NCBI GenBank assembly: GCA_037447455.1
Contig: JBBIGQ010000012.1
Span: 1-64,000 of the forward strand
Reading direction: 5' to 3'
Source of the DNA: BPGX01 sp037447455
Lineage (GTDB): Bacteria > Bacteroidota > Bacteroidia > B-17B0 > Aurantibacillaceae
Length of the DNA: 64,000 nucleotides
Below are positions 1 through 8,405 of this stretch, one piece after another (position 1 is the stretch's first letter; each line of letters starts with the position of its first letter). The notes below the pieces were generated by a model. It made no database searches, was not told the origin of the DNA, and worked only from the letters and a program-made list of their open reading frames with translations. A program made the translations under genes and the position numbers.

Positions 1-400
1 AGGCATAGACCCTTTGTTTCCGAATGTTATCTTTCTTTTCTGTTTTCTCCGGCATTATTTTCAAGGCATTCTCATACTGTTCCATCGCTTTGGTAAATTC
101 GCTTTTGATATAATAACACCATCCTTGCGCTCTTCTACTTTCTGCTTCTTTTACTTTGTCTTCCAAAACTTTTGCTTTTTCAATACTTTTGTTGAGAAAA
201 TAAATAGCCGTATCAGGATTACTATACATAAATTCATTACCAATTTTGTAATAACAATTATACACATTGGTATCGGCTTCTGTGCCTCTTTTGCTTTCCC
301 AGTGTTTTAAGGCAGTGAAAAGGGAATCTAACTTTTTCTGGTTTTGAGAAAAAACAGTAAATGTTGACCAAACAATAAAAAACAATAAGTTTTTTTTCAC
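1..400 (-). CDS. Secreted TPR protein, C-terminus missing
   Basis: The first 133 codons of a protein running off the left edge. I start it at the GTG whose first base is 400: it is followed by a Lys-rich n-region, a hydrophobic stretch (residues 4-17) and a likely signal-peptidase site after FSQ. Residues 20-133 are helical with TPR spacing (AIYFLNKSIEKAK, then KAMEQYENALKIMP). In Bacteroidota such N-termini often belong to exported TPR proteins that continue into a kinase or DNA-binding domain, but the continuation is outside the window. It lies downstream of the DUF1599 gene on the same strand, with a gap of about 40 bases. The start is uncertain because no ATG is available; the reading frame is open to the edge. 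Confidence 0.7.
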   Translation of the reverse strand, partial: MKKNLLFFIVWSTFTVFSQNQKKLDSLFTALKHWESKRGTEADTNVYNCYYKIGNEFMYSNPDTAIYFLNKSIEKAKVLEDKVKEAESRRAQGWCYYIKSEFTKAMEQYENALKIMPEKTEKKDNIRKQRVYA

Positions 401-441
401 CAATAATTATTTATTCTAAGTAATTTTGAGGATGTATTTAT

Positions 442-993
442 TTATTCAAATTTTATTTTAATCATCGCAAAGATACTGTAATTAATAATGTCCGTATAAT
501 TGGCTTCAACACCTTCTGATACTATTGTTTTTCCTTGATTGTCTTCTATTTGTTTAATGCGATGTAACTTTACTAATACAAGGTCTATTAACGAACTTAT
601 GCGCATATCTTTCCACGCGTCGCCATAATCGTGATTTTTCTTTAGCATCAAATCCTTTACAAGCTTTGTTTTTTGATCATAAAGGTTTAGCACTTCTTCA
701 GCCGACAAATCTATTCGCTCATCTTCTTTTAGTTCTAATTGTATTAAGGCAATGATGCAATAATTAATAATCCCCATCCATTCATCTTCTGGTTTATCGT
801 TGACTTTTTGTTGCTTTAATGTATCAATAGTTTTGAGCCGTTTGGCTTTAATATAAATTTGGTCAGTAAGCGATTCTGGTCTTAAATGCCGCCATGAAGT
901 GCCATAATCCCGCATCTTCTTTTCAAACACTTCTCTGCACATCTTTACAATGGCATCGTATTTTTCAATATCCGAAAGTTTTTTCGTTGTCAT
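442..993 (-). CDS. DUF1599 family protein
   Basis: A 183-residue protein made of two related halves. Each half contains a K-x-x-DYG-x-(S/A)W motif (MRDYGTSWRHLR near residue 30, NHDYGDAWKDMR near 122) followed by a K-x-x-R-I/L-K helix and an INY helix. This duplicated layout is typical of DUF1599, a nucleotide-modification-associated domain conserved in Bacteroidota. The biochemical activity is not established, and a pyrophosphohydrolase-like helical fold is only a guess. It starts 6 bases after the rimO stop, so the two are probably cotranscribed. There is no signal peptide, so it should be cytoplasmic. Confidence 0.85.
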   Translation of the reverse strand: MTTKKLSDIEKYDAIVKMCREVFEKKMRDYGTSWRHLRPESLTDQIYIKAKRLKTIDTLKQQKVNDKPEDEWMGIINYCIIALIQLELKEDERIDLSAEEVLNLYDQKTKLVKDLMLKKNHDYGDAWKDMRISSLIDLVLVKLHRIKQIEDNQGKTIVSEGVEANYTDIINYSIFAMIKIKFE

Positions 994-999
994 AAAAAA

Positions 1000-2307
1000 T
1001 TAGTTTATGATTTCTCCGTATAAATCAAATTCTTCTGCCTCCCAAATTTTTACATTGTAAACCGCTCCAATTTTTAATTTTTCGCTTTTAATCAATACTT
1101 CATTATCAATATCCGGACTATCGTATTCGGTGCGTCCTATCCAATATTCACCTTCCTTGCGGTCAATAATCGTTTTGAAAATCTTACCAATTTTTTGTTG
1201 ATTGAGATCAAAAGATATTTTTTCTTGCTGACGCATCACTGCATCGGCTCGTTGTTTCTTGACTTTTTTTGGCACATTGTCTTTCATGAAGTAAGCCGTC
1301 GTGTTTTCTTCGTGTGAGTATGTAAAAACACCTAAGCGATCAAACTTAATTTCTTTCAACCAATCCAATAATTCCAGAAATTGTTCTTCTGTTTCACCCG
1401 GAAAGCCCACCATGATACTGGTGCGTAATGCCACATCTGGAATAATCTCTCGTATTTTATGAATAAGTTCAATCGTTTTTTCTTTTGTAATACCGCGTTT
1501 CATGTTTTTCAACACTTCGTTATTAATGTGTTGAACAGGCATATCTAAATACTTACAAATTTTTGGATTATCTCTGACTACATACAACACATCTTCTGGA
1601 AATCCGCTCGGGAAAAGATAATGCAGTTTGATCCACTCTATTCCATTCGCTTTACTTAATGCTTCCAACAAATCTGCCAGACGTCTTTTTTTGTACAAAT
1701 CCAGTCCGTAATATGTCAGGTCCTGTGCAATGAGTAAAAGTTCTTTTACGCCTCTGTTGGCTAATTTTTGTGCCTGTTCTACTAATGTTTCCATCGGTAC
1801 AGAAACGTGATTTCCCCGCATCAAAGGAATGGCGCAAAAACTACAAGGTCTATCACATCCTTCGCTGATTTTTAAATACGCATAATGCGATGGTGTAGTC
1901 AGTAATCGTTCGCCTGTCAACTCTTTTTGATAATCGGTTTTCAGTTGTTTTAATAAGTTCGGCAAATCACGTGTTCCAAAGAAGGCATCTACTTCAGGAA
2001 TTTCTTTTTGCAAATCTTCCTTATAACGTTCGCTCAGACATCCCGTTACATAAAGTTTTTCAATCCATCCTTTATTTTTTGCTTCGGCGAATTGCAATAT
2101 CGTTTGAATACTTTCTTCTTTGGCGCTTTCAATAAACCCGCAGGTATTGATGATAACAATATCCATATCTTCGTCTTCACTTTCGTGTTGCACATCATAG
2201 CCAAGAGCGGATAATTCGCCCATTAAATGCTCACTATCTACCAGATTTTTACTACAACCTAGTGTCATTACATTAACCTTTCTCTTTTGATAACTCTTAG
2301 TTCTCAA
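1000..2307 (-). CDS. rimO: Ribosomal protein S12 methylthiotransferase RimO
   Basis: A radical SAM enzyme that adds a methylthio group to an aspartate of ribosomal protein S12. The N-terminal UPF0004 domain has the three expected cysteines (TLGCSKN at C18, NTCGF at C56, TGCLS at C90). The radical SAM cluster motif CDRPCSFC gives C151, C155 and C158. The C-terminal TRAM domain occupies roughly the last 65 residues. Length (435 aa) is normal for the family. The start used is a TTG, because homologues have about a dozen residues before the TLGCSKN motif and no upstream ATG exists; an internal ATG at codon 14 would remove them. The DUF1599 gene follows 6 bases downstream. Confidence 0.95.
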   Translation of the reverse strand: MRTKSYQKRKVNVMTLGCSKNLVDSEHLMGELSALGYDVQHESEDEDMDIVIINTCGFIESAKEESIQTILQFAEAKNKGWIEKLYVTGCLSERYKEDLQKEIPEVDAFFGTRDLPNLLKQLKTDYQKELTGERLLTTPSHYAYLKISEGCDRPCSFCAIPLMRGNHVSVPMETLVEQAQKLANRGVKELLLIAQDLTYYGLDLYKKRRLADLLEALSKANGIEWIKLHYLFPSGFPEDVLYVVRDNPKICKYLDMPVQHINNEVLKNMKRGITKEKTIELIHKIREIIPDVALRTSIMVGFPGETEEQFLELLDWLKEIKFDRLGVFTYSHEENTTAYFMKDNVPKKVKKQRADAVMRQQEKISFDLNQQKIGKIFKTIIDRKEGEYWIGRTEYDSPDIDNEVLIKSEKLKIGAVYNVKIWEAEEFDLYGEIIN

Positions 2308-2374
2308 ATGGTTATGTTTTTGGCAAATGTCGTGAATTTTCGGATTATTATAGATTGAAAAATAATTTCAACAT

Positions 2375-3064
2375 TTACTTTCTTCTCAACTGAAACATTG
2401 GTGGTCTCAATATCGTTTCAAACGGCACATAAGGTGGTGGGTTTATTATCCAAGTACAAATGAGTTCCGCCACATCGTTTATTTGCAGGGAATATAAATC
2501 ATCTTCCAATGGTTCGTATTCCTGATGTTTGTAAAATTCAGAGTTCATTATATCCGGAATGACAATGCTTACTTTCAAACCTTGTTTTCTGTATTGCTCA
2601 AAAAGATTGCGAAGCAAATGATGAAATCCTGATTTTGCAGAACCATAAAAGTTATTCCATTTTTTAATTTCTAATCCCGAATAACTGCCTACTCCAATAA
2701 TATGTCCTTTGTTTTGAAGAAGAGAATTCAGGCACATTCGTATCAGTAATGCATTTGTAGTAAAATTAAGTTGAATGATGTTTTGTATTTCTTCTAATTT
2801 GTAGGACTCTGGCGGTTTAATAGAATTAGCCCCCGCATTTAATATAAGAGTATGAAATGAATATTTTTTCAATTGCTCTTGCAAATGCAATACCTGTTGC
2901 ACATCAGATAAGTCGGCTAAAATTTCAGTAAAATTTTTATCTTTAAACCCTGCAGAAGTTCTGGAAATTCCAACAATGTGATAAGCTGATTGTAATAATA
3001 ATTTTTCTGCTATAGATCTTCCCAATCCCTTGCTATGTCCTGTCAATAGAATATATTTAGTCAT
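2375..3064 (-). CDS. Short-chain dehydrogenase/reductase
   Basis: An NAD(P)-dependent SDR-family oxidoreductase of 229 residues with a single Rossmann domain. Visible motifs are the dinucleotide glycine motif TGHSKGLG near residue 8, NAG (residues 77-79), the active-site serine in VGSYSG and the YGSAK catalytic Tyr/Lys motif. The substrate cannot be read from the sequence. Its start overlaps the end of the radical SAM gene by 8 bases, making it the last gene of a tight run (VOC protein, mqnA, nucleoside phosphorylase, radical SAM, SDR). Sepiapterin reductase-like and 3-oxoacyl reductase-like members have similar sizes, so I leave it at family level. Confidence 0.85.
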   Translation of the reverse strand: MTKYILLTGHSKGLGRSIAEKLLLQSAYHIVGISRTSAGFKDKNFTEILADLSDVQQVLHLQEQLKKYSFHTLILNAGANSIKPPESYKLEEIQNIIQLNFTTNALLIRMCLNSLLQNKGHIIGVGSYSGLEIKKWNNFYGSAKSGFHHLLRNLFEQYRKQGLKVSIVIPDIMNSEFYKHQEYEPLEDDLYSLQINDVAELICTWIINPPPYVPFETILRPPMFQLRRK

Positions 3065-4046
3065 AAATGTGAATGTTCTTTACGCCTTTTTGAGACAATA
3101 TGTTTTGGACAAACATAATCATTTCACGCCGTATATTTTTGGGATACGAAACCATTTTGTTTTCGGTTACATAGTTGTAATAATAAATATCCGAAGGGTT
3201 ACCGTTTTTTTTAATACGCTTGAAAAAATTTTTATTCATTCGGAATACGCCAATGGATGCGGCATAGAGACGTTTGGGTGCAATTTCTCTGAAAACATCG
3301 TTCAGAAATTTAGAATAAATTGTTTGAAATTCGGCAGAATAGATAAGGGGATCCACACAAATCATCACACGAAAACCTTTGTCAATGGCTTTTTTCAAAG
3401 CATTTATACGCTGTTCTAATTTTGTGGTGAAGGGCTCGTATTTTTTTTGAATTTCTTCTGGAGAAAGTGTAAAACTTAAAATGATATTATCGGCAGGCGT
3501 AAGAGAAATAATATCATCTATTTGATGCGACTTGGTGCGTATTTCAATAGTTAGGCGTGGCTCATTGTTTGCAAACCACATCCATTCTTTGCAATACGGA
3601 TAATAACGCTCTAATGCCACTAAATCTGTATCATACGAAAGCGCTAAATAAATTTTCTCTTTTGACTGATGAATGAGTTGTTGCGTAGATTGGATGAAAT
3701 CCTGATTATTTAGAAATAAAACAAGATGCGGTGTATTATACATTCCCTGTAAATAGCAGTATTCACAATGAAATAAGCAATTGATGGCTAAAGTATTATA
3801 GTAAAAATGTTTAAATCCAAATGTTGGCGTAAGATAAGAACCTTTGTAATAAAATTCGTTTTCCCTTTTGGCTAAGATGATTTTTTGATATTCTTTATTA
3901 AACAACCAATGGCTGTTTGTTTGATTTAAAACTTCTTTGTAGTGTTGAATATAAACAATTTGAGCAGGTCGCAAACTCTCCGTTATCCTTTGAGTAGCAG
4001 GATGATGCGCTATTTTTTCTTCAATGTATATCAGATGTTTATACAT
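3057..4046 (-). CDS. Spore photoproduct lyase-like radical SAM protein
   Basis: A 329-residue radical SAM protein resembling the spore photoproduct lyase (SplB) family. The cluster motif CLFHCEYCYLQG gives C90, C94 and C97, the CxxxCxxC pattern with the CEYCYLQ context typical of SplB relatives. True SplB repairs 5-thyminyl-5,6-dihydrothymine in spore DNA; Bacteroidota do not sporulate, so the substrate here is unknown. It overlaps both neighbours by 8 bases: the nucleoside phosphorylase-like gene upstream and the SDR downstream. The overlap suggests coupled translation and a shared pathway or repair task. Assignment to the radical SAM/SPL superfamily is firm; the reaction is not. Confidence 0.85.
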   Translation of the reverse strand: MYKHLIYIEEKIAHHPATQRITESLRPAQIVYIQHYKEVLNQTNSHWLFNKEYQKIILAKRENEFYYKGSYLTPTFGFKHFYYNTLAINCLFHCEYCYLQGMYNTPHLVLFLNNQDFIQSTQQLIHQSKEKIYLALSYDTDLVALERYYPYCKEWMWFANNEPRLTIEIRTKSHQIDDIISLTPADNIILSFTLSPEEIQKKYEPFTTKLEQRINALKKAIDKGFRVMICVDPLIYSAEFQTIYSKFLNDVFREIAPKRLYAASIGVFRMNKNFFKRIKKNGNPSDIYYYNYVTENKMVSYPKNIRREMIMFVQNILSQKGVKNIHIYD

Positions 4047-4887
4047 TGTAAAGTTTGTTTAATATTTGTTGAAAAACCTGATTTCTCTCTTGTTTGGATT
4101 TGATTTCTGTATTCAAAGCAGATTGAAAAATTGTATCTAATGAATCTTTAGAATGCTGGTGCAGATAATATTGGATGGCTTTATTTAATTGATTTTGTTG
4201 AGAAAAAGTAAGTCGCATTTTTTGTGAAAAGGTTTGTGCAATGGTTGTATCATAAATGACTTTAGTGTTATTGCATTTGAAAAATTTATTCACTTGCTGT
4301 TCTATCTGATAGATAATAGACAAAATTTCTGGGGCTTTATGTTCGTATTGTTCTAATAGTTGAAACATATCTGAAATTTTCCCATCCTTATCACTTACAA
4401 ATTTAATACAATGTATCTGATGGTTTTTTACAAAGAAACGACAAGTGTTAGCAAATGCAAACGCTTCCATATCAAATAAAGCAGCGGGATAATGTTTCAT
4501 TATTTTTTTATTGGCTGGAAATAAAATACTCATCAGTTCAGCCATTGATGTTTTAATAAATACATCAGGATAAAAACTTTTTAAAGTATGATAGTTTGTA
4601 ATTTTTGAAGTATAAAAGACAGAATACAGCGGTTGGCCGTAACTTCCAGCAATGCCGATATTGAAACAAAGAATATTTTCTCTTAAATGATTGTATCGTT
4701 CAAAAAAAACACTTATTGCAACAGACACATTTTCAAAGCCACTACCTGTAATCAAAGTATACACATTTTCTTTTTCATTTATTAAACAATGAATGCTTTT
4801 GAGTTGAAACAATGTTTTAGCAGGAAATTGATTTAAATAAACTTGTGCTTCATCAGGATAAGCAAAAACTAATAATTTTGGCAACAT
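4039..4887 (-). CDS. Nucleoside phosphorylase-like protein with helical C-terminal extension
   Basis: Residues 1-205 look like the PNP/UDP phosphorylase or MTA/SAH nucleosidase fold. They show a GSG substrate loop (48-50), GIAGS (78-82) and FDMEAFAF around residues 138-145, where the MTAN family has its catalytic and ribose-binding Met-Glu. A conserved Asp follows in FVSDKDG. Residues 205-282 form a Lys/Gln-rich helical extension not seen in MTAN or PNP. The position between mqnA and an SPL-like radical SAM gene allows two readings: futalosine hydrolase (MqnB-like) for menaquinone synthesis, or a nucleoside-cleaving partner of the radical SAM enzyme. The extension and the 8-base overlap with the radical SAM gene favour the second, but this is inference. 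Confidence 0.65.
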   Translation of the reverse strand: MLPKLLVFAYPDEAQVYLNQFPAKTLFQLKSIHCLINEKENVYTLITGSGFENVSVAISVFFERYNHLRENILCFNIGIAGSYGQPLYSVFYTSKITNYHTLKSFYPDVFIKTSMAELMSILFPANKKIMKHYPAALFDMEAFAFANTCRFFVKNHQIHCIKFVSDKDGKISDMFQLLEQYEHKAPEILSIIYQIEQQVNKFFKCNNTKVIYDTTIAQTFSQKMRLTFSQQNQLNKAIQYYLHQHSKDSLDTIFQSALNTEIKSKQERNQVFQQILNKLYNV

Positions 4888-4902
4888 AAGTTTTTCAATA
4901 AT

Positions 4903-5694
4903 CTACTGCACTTCTTCTACTTCCAAAGATTTTAAGAGATCTAAAAAATGTTCAATACTTTCCATTCTATTTTTTGTCAAATAATAGCACATTTTATTTT
5001 TCAAATAGTCCGTAATAATTTCTCTATTAAGATGTTTATTAGGCAAAGAAACATTTTGTAAAGCATAATCTATCACTTCTTCAAGGTGTGTAAGCCCGTA
5101 TTCAAAAAAGTCATTTAGTTGTTGTAAATAGATTTCTTTAATCGGTACATTGCTAATCCAAGCGGCGAACACAAAGGGCTTTGCATAATAACGATACCAC
5201 TCGCTGGCCAAATCATATTCATAAGGAAAAGAGCCATTCAATTCAAATGTTCTATCGCCAATCACCACCATTGCATCAGCGGATAAATGGTTTTCAAATC
5301 CCTTGTATCCTTGAATGTATTCTACCTGTTTTTTCCAATAATATCTCATCAATACTTTAATCAACGAAACCGATGAAAGGGATTGATAGTCCAGCACAAT
5401 GTTTTGAATGTTTTCAATAGGTTTTGTGCTGTATAATTTGACAGATTTTACTTCATTATGCGTTGATAAGCAATAATTCGTTACTATTTGCAGTTGTGGA
5501 TGTTGGGCCAGAATGGCAACAGGGGCCAAAGCAAGATTGGTTTCATTATTGACCAGCATTTCGGCGCATTCAGCAGGGGAAGCGTAGTTAATTTCTGCCC
5601 AATCTAATTGTTTTGCAAATTTTTCAAGAGCATATTTAAAAGGGTAAGTATTCAAATAATTGACTGCTGTAATTTTTATTTTAGAAAAAGACAT
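4903..5694 (-). CDS. mqnA: Chorismate dehydratase MqnA (menaquinone, futalosine pathway)
   Basis: MqnA removes water from chorismate to give 3-[(1-carboxyvinyl)oxy]benzoate, the first committed step of the futalosine route to menaquinone. The 263-residue protein has the periplasmic-binding-protein-like fold of the MqnA/MqnD family. It begins with the characteristic ITAVNYLNTYPF segment, followed by PAECAEML, then LALAPVAIL, and VIGDRTFE in the second lobe. The ATG start leaves only eight residues before the conserved strand. It sits 5 bases after the VOC gene stop and 15 before the nucleoside phosphorylase-like gene. Other mqn genes are not in the window. MqnD is the main alternative, but VNYLNT at the N-terminus fits MqnA better. 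Confidence 0.85.
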   Translation of the reverse strand: MSFSKIKITAVNYLNTYPFKYALEKFAKQLDWAEINYASPAECAEMLVNNETNLALAPVAILAQHPQLQIVTNYCLSTHNEVKSVKLYSTKPIENIQNIVLDYQSLSSVSLIKVLMRYYWKKQVEYIQGYKGFENHLSADAMVVIGDRTFELNGSFPYEYDLASEWYRYYAKPFVFAAWISNVPIKEIYLQQLNDFFEYGLTHLEEVIDYALQNVSLPNKHLNREIITDYLKNKMCYYLTKNRMESIEHFLDLLKSLEVEEVQ

Positions 5695-5699
5695 TTTGG

Positions 5700-6755
5700 T
5701 TATTTTACACGATTTAATTGAAACGCTTTAATCATCCACTTTGGTACAGGTTGATGCATTTTAGAAGGAGAAAACTTCCAGTACCAGTTCAATTTTTTGA
5801 GTATTGGTACTTTTTTAGTTTCCACGAATTCAATCAAGGTGCCATCCGGATCTTCAATGTATGCGAAATGTCCTGCTGCATCGCCCATTGAAAATTTTTC
5901 GCCACTATCAACTGTAAACGGCGCCTTATTTTTTTCACAATGTTTTTTCAATGCCTGCATATTGCGCACATCAAAGCATAAGTGAATAAATCCCAAATCG
6001 CCCCAATATCTGTTTTCAAAAATTTTTCTTGGAGTGCCGTTTGTCCATTCAATTAATTCAATGTAAGGTTTTCCAAAAAGTGCTGCAAAGCCCGCTGTTG
6101 AAAGTTTAGATGTGGTTAACAAACATCTTTTATACAATTTATCTGATCCAAAAAAAGAGAGAGCGTCAAACGGCTGGCTGTCGGATTGAAACACAACTTC
6201 ATCAAAGCCAAGAACGGATTTGTAAAAAGCAATGGACTGATCTAAGTTACGCACACCTATAATGGCACCACTGATCCCGCCGTTTGGAACGGGTTTCTTT
6301 TGAAAAAAATCGCTTTGTTCTATAATTTCAAAATAGTTTCCAAAGATATCCTGAAAGAAAAAGTGCTGAAATCCTGCGGGATGTTTTAAGATGTTACTCA
6401 CTCGCAATTGTGATTTTGAAAGACGGGCGTGGGTTTGTTGAATATCAAAGGTTTTGATTTTTGCGACAAAAATACCAAGATCACCGAGTTGTGGTGTAAA
6501 TATAGGTGGTTGTGGAGTACGGCTGGTGTATTGCCATATTTCAAGGCCACCGCCACCATTCAGATTGATTGCCAGAATTGCCCGACGTTGATGGGGTTTG
6601 CCACCAGTGTAAGGCAACATTAGGTTTGCTTCCGCTGCTTCATCAAACACTCGTATATCAAAGCCCAATAGCTTTCTGTAAAAATCAAATGCCTTGACCA
6701 CATCTGAAACGCCCACACCAATTTGTTGAATACCTGTAATGACAAAAGTTTCCAT
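5700..6755 (-). CDS. Two-domain VOC (glyoxalase/dioxygenase) family protein
   Basis: A 351-residue protein with two vicinal-oxygen-chelate modules. The first spans about residues 6-145 (IQQIGVGVSDVVKAFDFYRKLLGF, ending NYFEIIE) and the second about 160-315 (IGVRNLDQSIAFYKSVLGF, ending DPDGTLIEFVE). The FIHLCFDV and TLIEFVE segments supply likely metal ligands His and Glu in the second module. VOC members include glyoxalases and extradiol dioxygenases; the substrate is not readable here. It is first in the minus-strand run that continues with mqnA 5 bases downstream. A near-consensus -7 sequence (TACTTTTA) lies about 25 bases upstream of the ATG. Confidence 0.8.
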   Translation of the reverse strand: METFVITGIQQIGVGVSDVVKAFDFYRKLLGFDIRVFDEAAEANLMLPYTGGKPHQRRAILAINLNGGGGLEIWQYTSRTPQPPIFTPQLGDLGIFVAKIKTFDIQQTHARLSKSQLRVSNILKHPAGFQHFFFQDIFGNYFEIIEQSDFFQKKPVPNGGISGAIIGVRNLDQSIAFYKSVLGFDEVVFQSDSQPFDALSFFGSDKLYKRCLLTTSKLSTAGFAALFGKPYIELIEWTNGTPRKIFENRYWGDLGFIHLCFDVRNMQALKKHCEKNKAPFTVDSGEKFSMGDAAGHFAYIEDPDGTLIEFVETKKVPILKKLNWYWKFSPSKMHQPVPKWMIKAFQLNRVK

Positions 6756-7143
6756 CCTAAACGCTATTTAAGAACGGGTAAAAGTACAGATAAATGTTTT
6801 AAGAATGTTTATATTTTCTTTTCTGCACAAAGCGTAAAGTAGTTGGTAGACACTATTTTAATAATACATAGTAGTTTTTTAAGGAGACAATTATAAACTC
6901 TTCATTATTTTTTCAACAAACTATTAATTAAAAATTATGAAAAATACAACTTATTGATAATCAATTGTTTATTTTATTTTATACTATTTTTTGAACAAGT
7001 TTTTAAATGTTTTTTCAACCATTAACTAACAATTTAAAAATTTTATTAACATTTTTTGGTGGATAAAAATAGGGGCTTTGTCTAAATTAGCCTTCTTGTC
7101 CGAATAAATCGCCGTAACTTTGCAAAGTATTTTTATTGCTTTT
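6756..7143. other. AT-rich divergent intergenic region
   Basis: About 390 bases between the divergent VOC gene and the small gene at 7144. I see no ORF worth calling. It is very AT-rich, with runs of T and A between 6890 and 7070. It holds the promoter at 7115 and a block (ACTAAC at 7025, then AACATTTTTTGG and GGATAA up to 7066) resembling part of the other large divergent gap near 10925-10980. Confidence 0.6.
7096..7122 (+). promoter_or_regulatory. Bacteroidota-type promoter of the 7144 gene
   Basis: TTG at 7096-7098, a 16-base spacer, then TAACTTTG at 7115-7122 matches the Bacteroidota -33/-7 pattern TTG...TAnnTTTG. Transcription should begin near 7128, leaving a 5' leader of about 15 bases before the ATG at 7144. 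Confidence 0.7.
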
Positions 7144-7590
7144 ATGTACGACATTTACAAAAGATTTGAAGAACGTTACGGATATCTCAAAAAGATGGGC
7201 GTCAAATTCGAAGGTGTCCAAATGATTGATTCTATCAAAAGGAAACAAGTTATTGTATTAACGCGTCCATTTTTATTAGATTGTAGGTTATTGCCTAAAA
7301 AATACGATGGCATTGAAATAAAAGTCAGAATTCAAGGTGGTCTGCCAGAAGAATTTAAAGTAATAGGTTCGAACGACCATGTTTTTGCTCCTGAAAAATT
7401 TGAAAAATATGTAGATGCTCACTTAGAAGAATTAAGAAATTATTTTGAGAAACCTGAAATTACAAAAGCAGAACTATTAGATATGTTGGCGTTTGGAAAT
7501 TTTGAAGAACATAAAAAAAATTTCCAAAATATGCTGAAAGAAAAACACCGGCAAGCCCGCTTACTTCAAAGAAAGATTTCTTTAAAGTAA
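7144..7590 (+). CDS. Conserved-looking protein of unknown function
   Basis: A 148-residue soluble protein I do not recognise. It has no signal peptide or membrane segment. The N-terminal half is predicted beta-rich (KRKQVIVLTRPFLLD, GIEIKVRIQGG), and the last 65 residues are charged helices rich in Lys and Glu (EEHKKNFQNMLKEKHRQ). I choose the ATG at 7144: an in-frame TTG at 7120 lies inside the -7 promoter box and cannot be the start. The gene stands alone between a strong promoter and a hairpin terminator at 7630, so it appears to be a single transcription unit. Normal-looking codon use supports a real gene. Confidence 0.75.
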   Translation: MYDIYKRFEERYGYLKKMGVKFEGVQMIDSIKRKQVIVLTRPFLLDCRLLPKKYDGIEIKVRIQGGLPEEFKVIGSNDHVFAPEKFEKYVDAHLEELRNYFEKPEITKAELLDMLAFGNFEEHKKNFQNMLKEKHRQARLLQRKISLK

Positions 7591-7629
7591 TTTTTGTTTT
7601 TTCATAGTTTTATTTTTTTGGTTATGAAG

Positions 7630-7659
7630 GCCCTTCCGAAAATGGAAGAGCTTTTTTTA
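7630..7659 (+). terminator. Rho-independent terminator after the 7144 gene
   Basis: An eight-base stem (GCCCTTCC, 7630-7637, with GGAAGAGC, 7644-7651, one mismatch) closes a six-base loop and is followed by seven T. It ends at the stop of the converging aldolase gene. It is the only convincing terminator hairpin I saw between converging genes in this window. Confidence 0.7.
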
Positions 7660-8310
7660 TTTCCATTTCTCTGCGTCTTTCAAAAATATGTCCAAGCCCT
7701 TGTCAGTTAGAGGATGGTTGAATAATGCCATGATAGCAGATAATGGCGCTGTAATCACATCGGCTCCACGTTTAGCGCATTCTATGATGTGCATCGGATG
7801 ACGAATGGATGCTGCCAATACTTGTGTATCAAATAAATAATTATGGTAAATCTGAACAATATCACTTATCAAGTTCAGACCATCTGTTGAAACATCGTCC
7901 AATCTCCCTATAAAAGGCGAAACATACGTAGCCCCTGCTTTGGCGGCCAATAATGCCTGGCCTGGTGAAAATACTAAAGTACAATTGGTTTTAATTCCTT
8001 TGTCTGTAAAATATCGTATGGCTTTGATTCCATCTTTTATCATGGGCACTTTTACAACGATATTAGGATGAATTGCCGCCAGTTCTTGTCCTTCTTTTAT
8101 CATTTCTTCATAAGTAGTGGAAATGATTTCAGCACTAATATCTCCATTTACTATTTCACAAATGGTCTTGTAATGTTGTTTGACGGCATCTTTTCCTTTA
8201 ATGCCCACTTTTACCATCAAAGATGGGTTGGTCGTTACCCCATCTAAAATTCCCAATGCGGCGGCTTCTTTAATTTCGTCTAAATTGGCAGTGTCAAGAA
8301 AAAATTTCAT
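7657..8310 (-). CDS. fsa: Transaldolase / fructose-6-phosphate aldolase family enzyme
   Basis: A 217-residue single-domain TIM barrel of the small transaldolase (TalC/FSA) type. The start is MKFFLDTAN, the family's usual first strand. DGVTTNPSL and the Schiff-base lysine K87 in VVKVPM are conserved, and the C-terminal ADVITAPLSAI strand is typical. It transfers dihydroxyacetone units in the pentose phosphate pathway, or acts as a fructose-6-phosphate aldolase; sequence alone does not separate the two. The frame is open for 37 more codons upstream, but those cross the -7 box at 8323 and have no homology look, so the ATG at 8310 is the real start. It is divergent from the flavin reductase gene. 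Confidence 0.92.
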   Translation of the reverse strand: MKFFLDTANLDEIKEAAALGILDGVTTNPSLMVKVGIKGKDAVKQHYKTICEIVNGDISAEIISTTYEEMIKEGQELAAIHPNIVVKVPMIKDGIKAIRYFTDKGIKTNCTLVFSPGQALLAAKAGATYVSPFIGRLDDVSTDGLNLISDIVQIYHNYLFDTQVLAASIRHPMHIIECAKRGADVITAPLSAIMALFNHPLTDKGLDIFLKDAEKWK

Positions 8311-8322
8311 GGTTTTTTTCTG

Positions 8323-8330
8323 CAAAAATA
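8323..8330 (-). promoter_or_regulatory. -7 box of the transaldolase-family gene
   Basis: On the minus strand this reads TATTTTTG, matching TAnnTTTG, with its G 13 bases before the ATG at 8310. The predicted leader is only about six bases. I see no clear -33 TTG at normal spacing. Confidence 0.6.
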
Positions 8331-8388
8331 GAGTAATTCTTACAATAGTTTTTAAATTTTTTAGAAATAAAAAAGAAAAGTCATTTTG

Positions 8389-8396
8389 TAACTTTG
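8389..8396 (+). promoter_or_regulatory. -7 box of the flavin reductase gene
   Basis: TAACTTTG matches TAnnTTTG and ends 10 bases before the ATG at 8406, so the transcript should be leaderless or nearly so. A -33 element is not obvious. Confidence 0.6.
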
Positions 8397-8405
8397 TGCA
8401 AAAAA

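Noticed and set aside
14..310. 98-residue plus-strand frame at the left edge
   Set aside because: It is antisense to the TPR protein, Phe-rich and without a sensible domain; the minus-strand frame has signal peptide and TPR pattern.
3057..4046. Calling the radical SAM protein a true spore photoproduct lyase
   Set aside because: Bacteroidota do not form spores and the substrate residues cannot be verified by eye.
4039..4887. Assigning mqnB (futalosine hydrolase) by proximity to mqnA
   Set aside because: The helical C-terminal extension and the overlap with the radical SAM gene leave this open; no decisive motif is visible.
7120..7143. In-frame TTG start giving the small gene eight extra residues
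   Set aside because: The TTG is part of the TAACTTTG promoter box; transcription starts after it.
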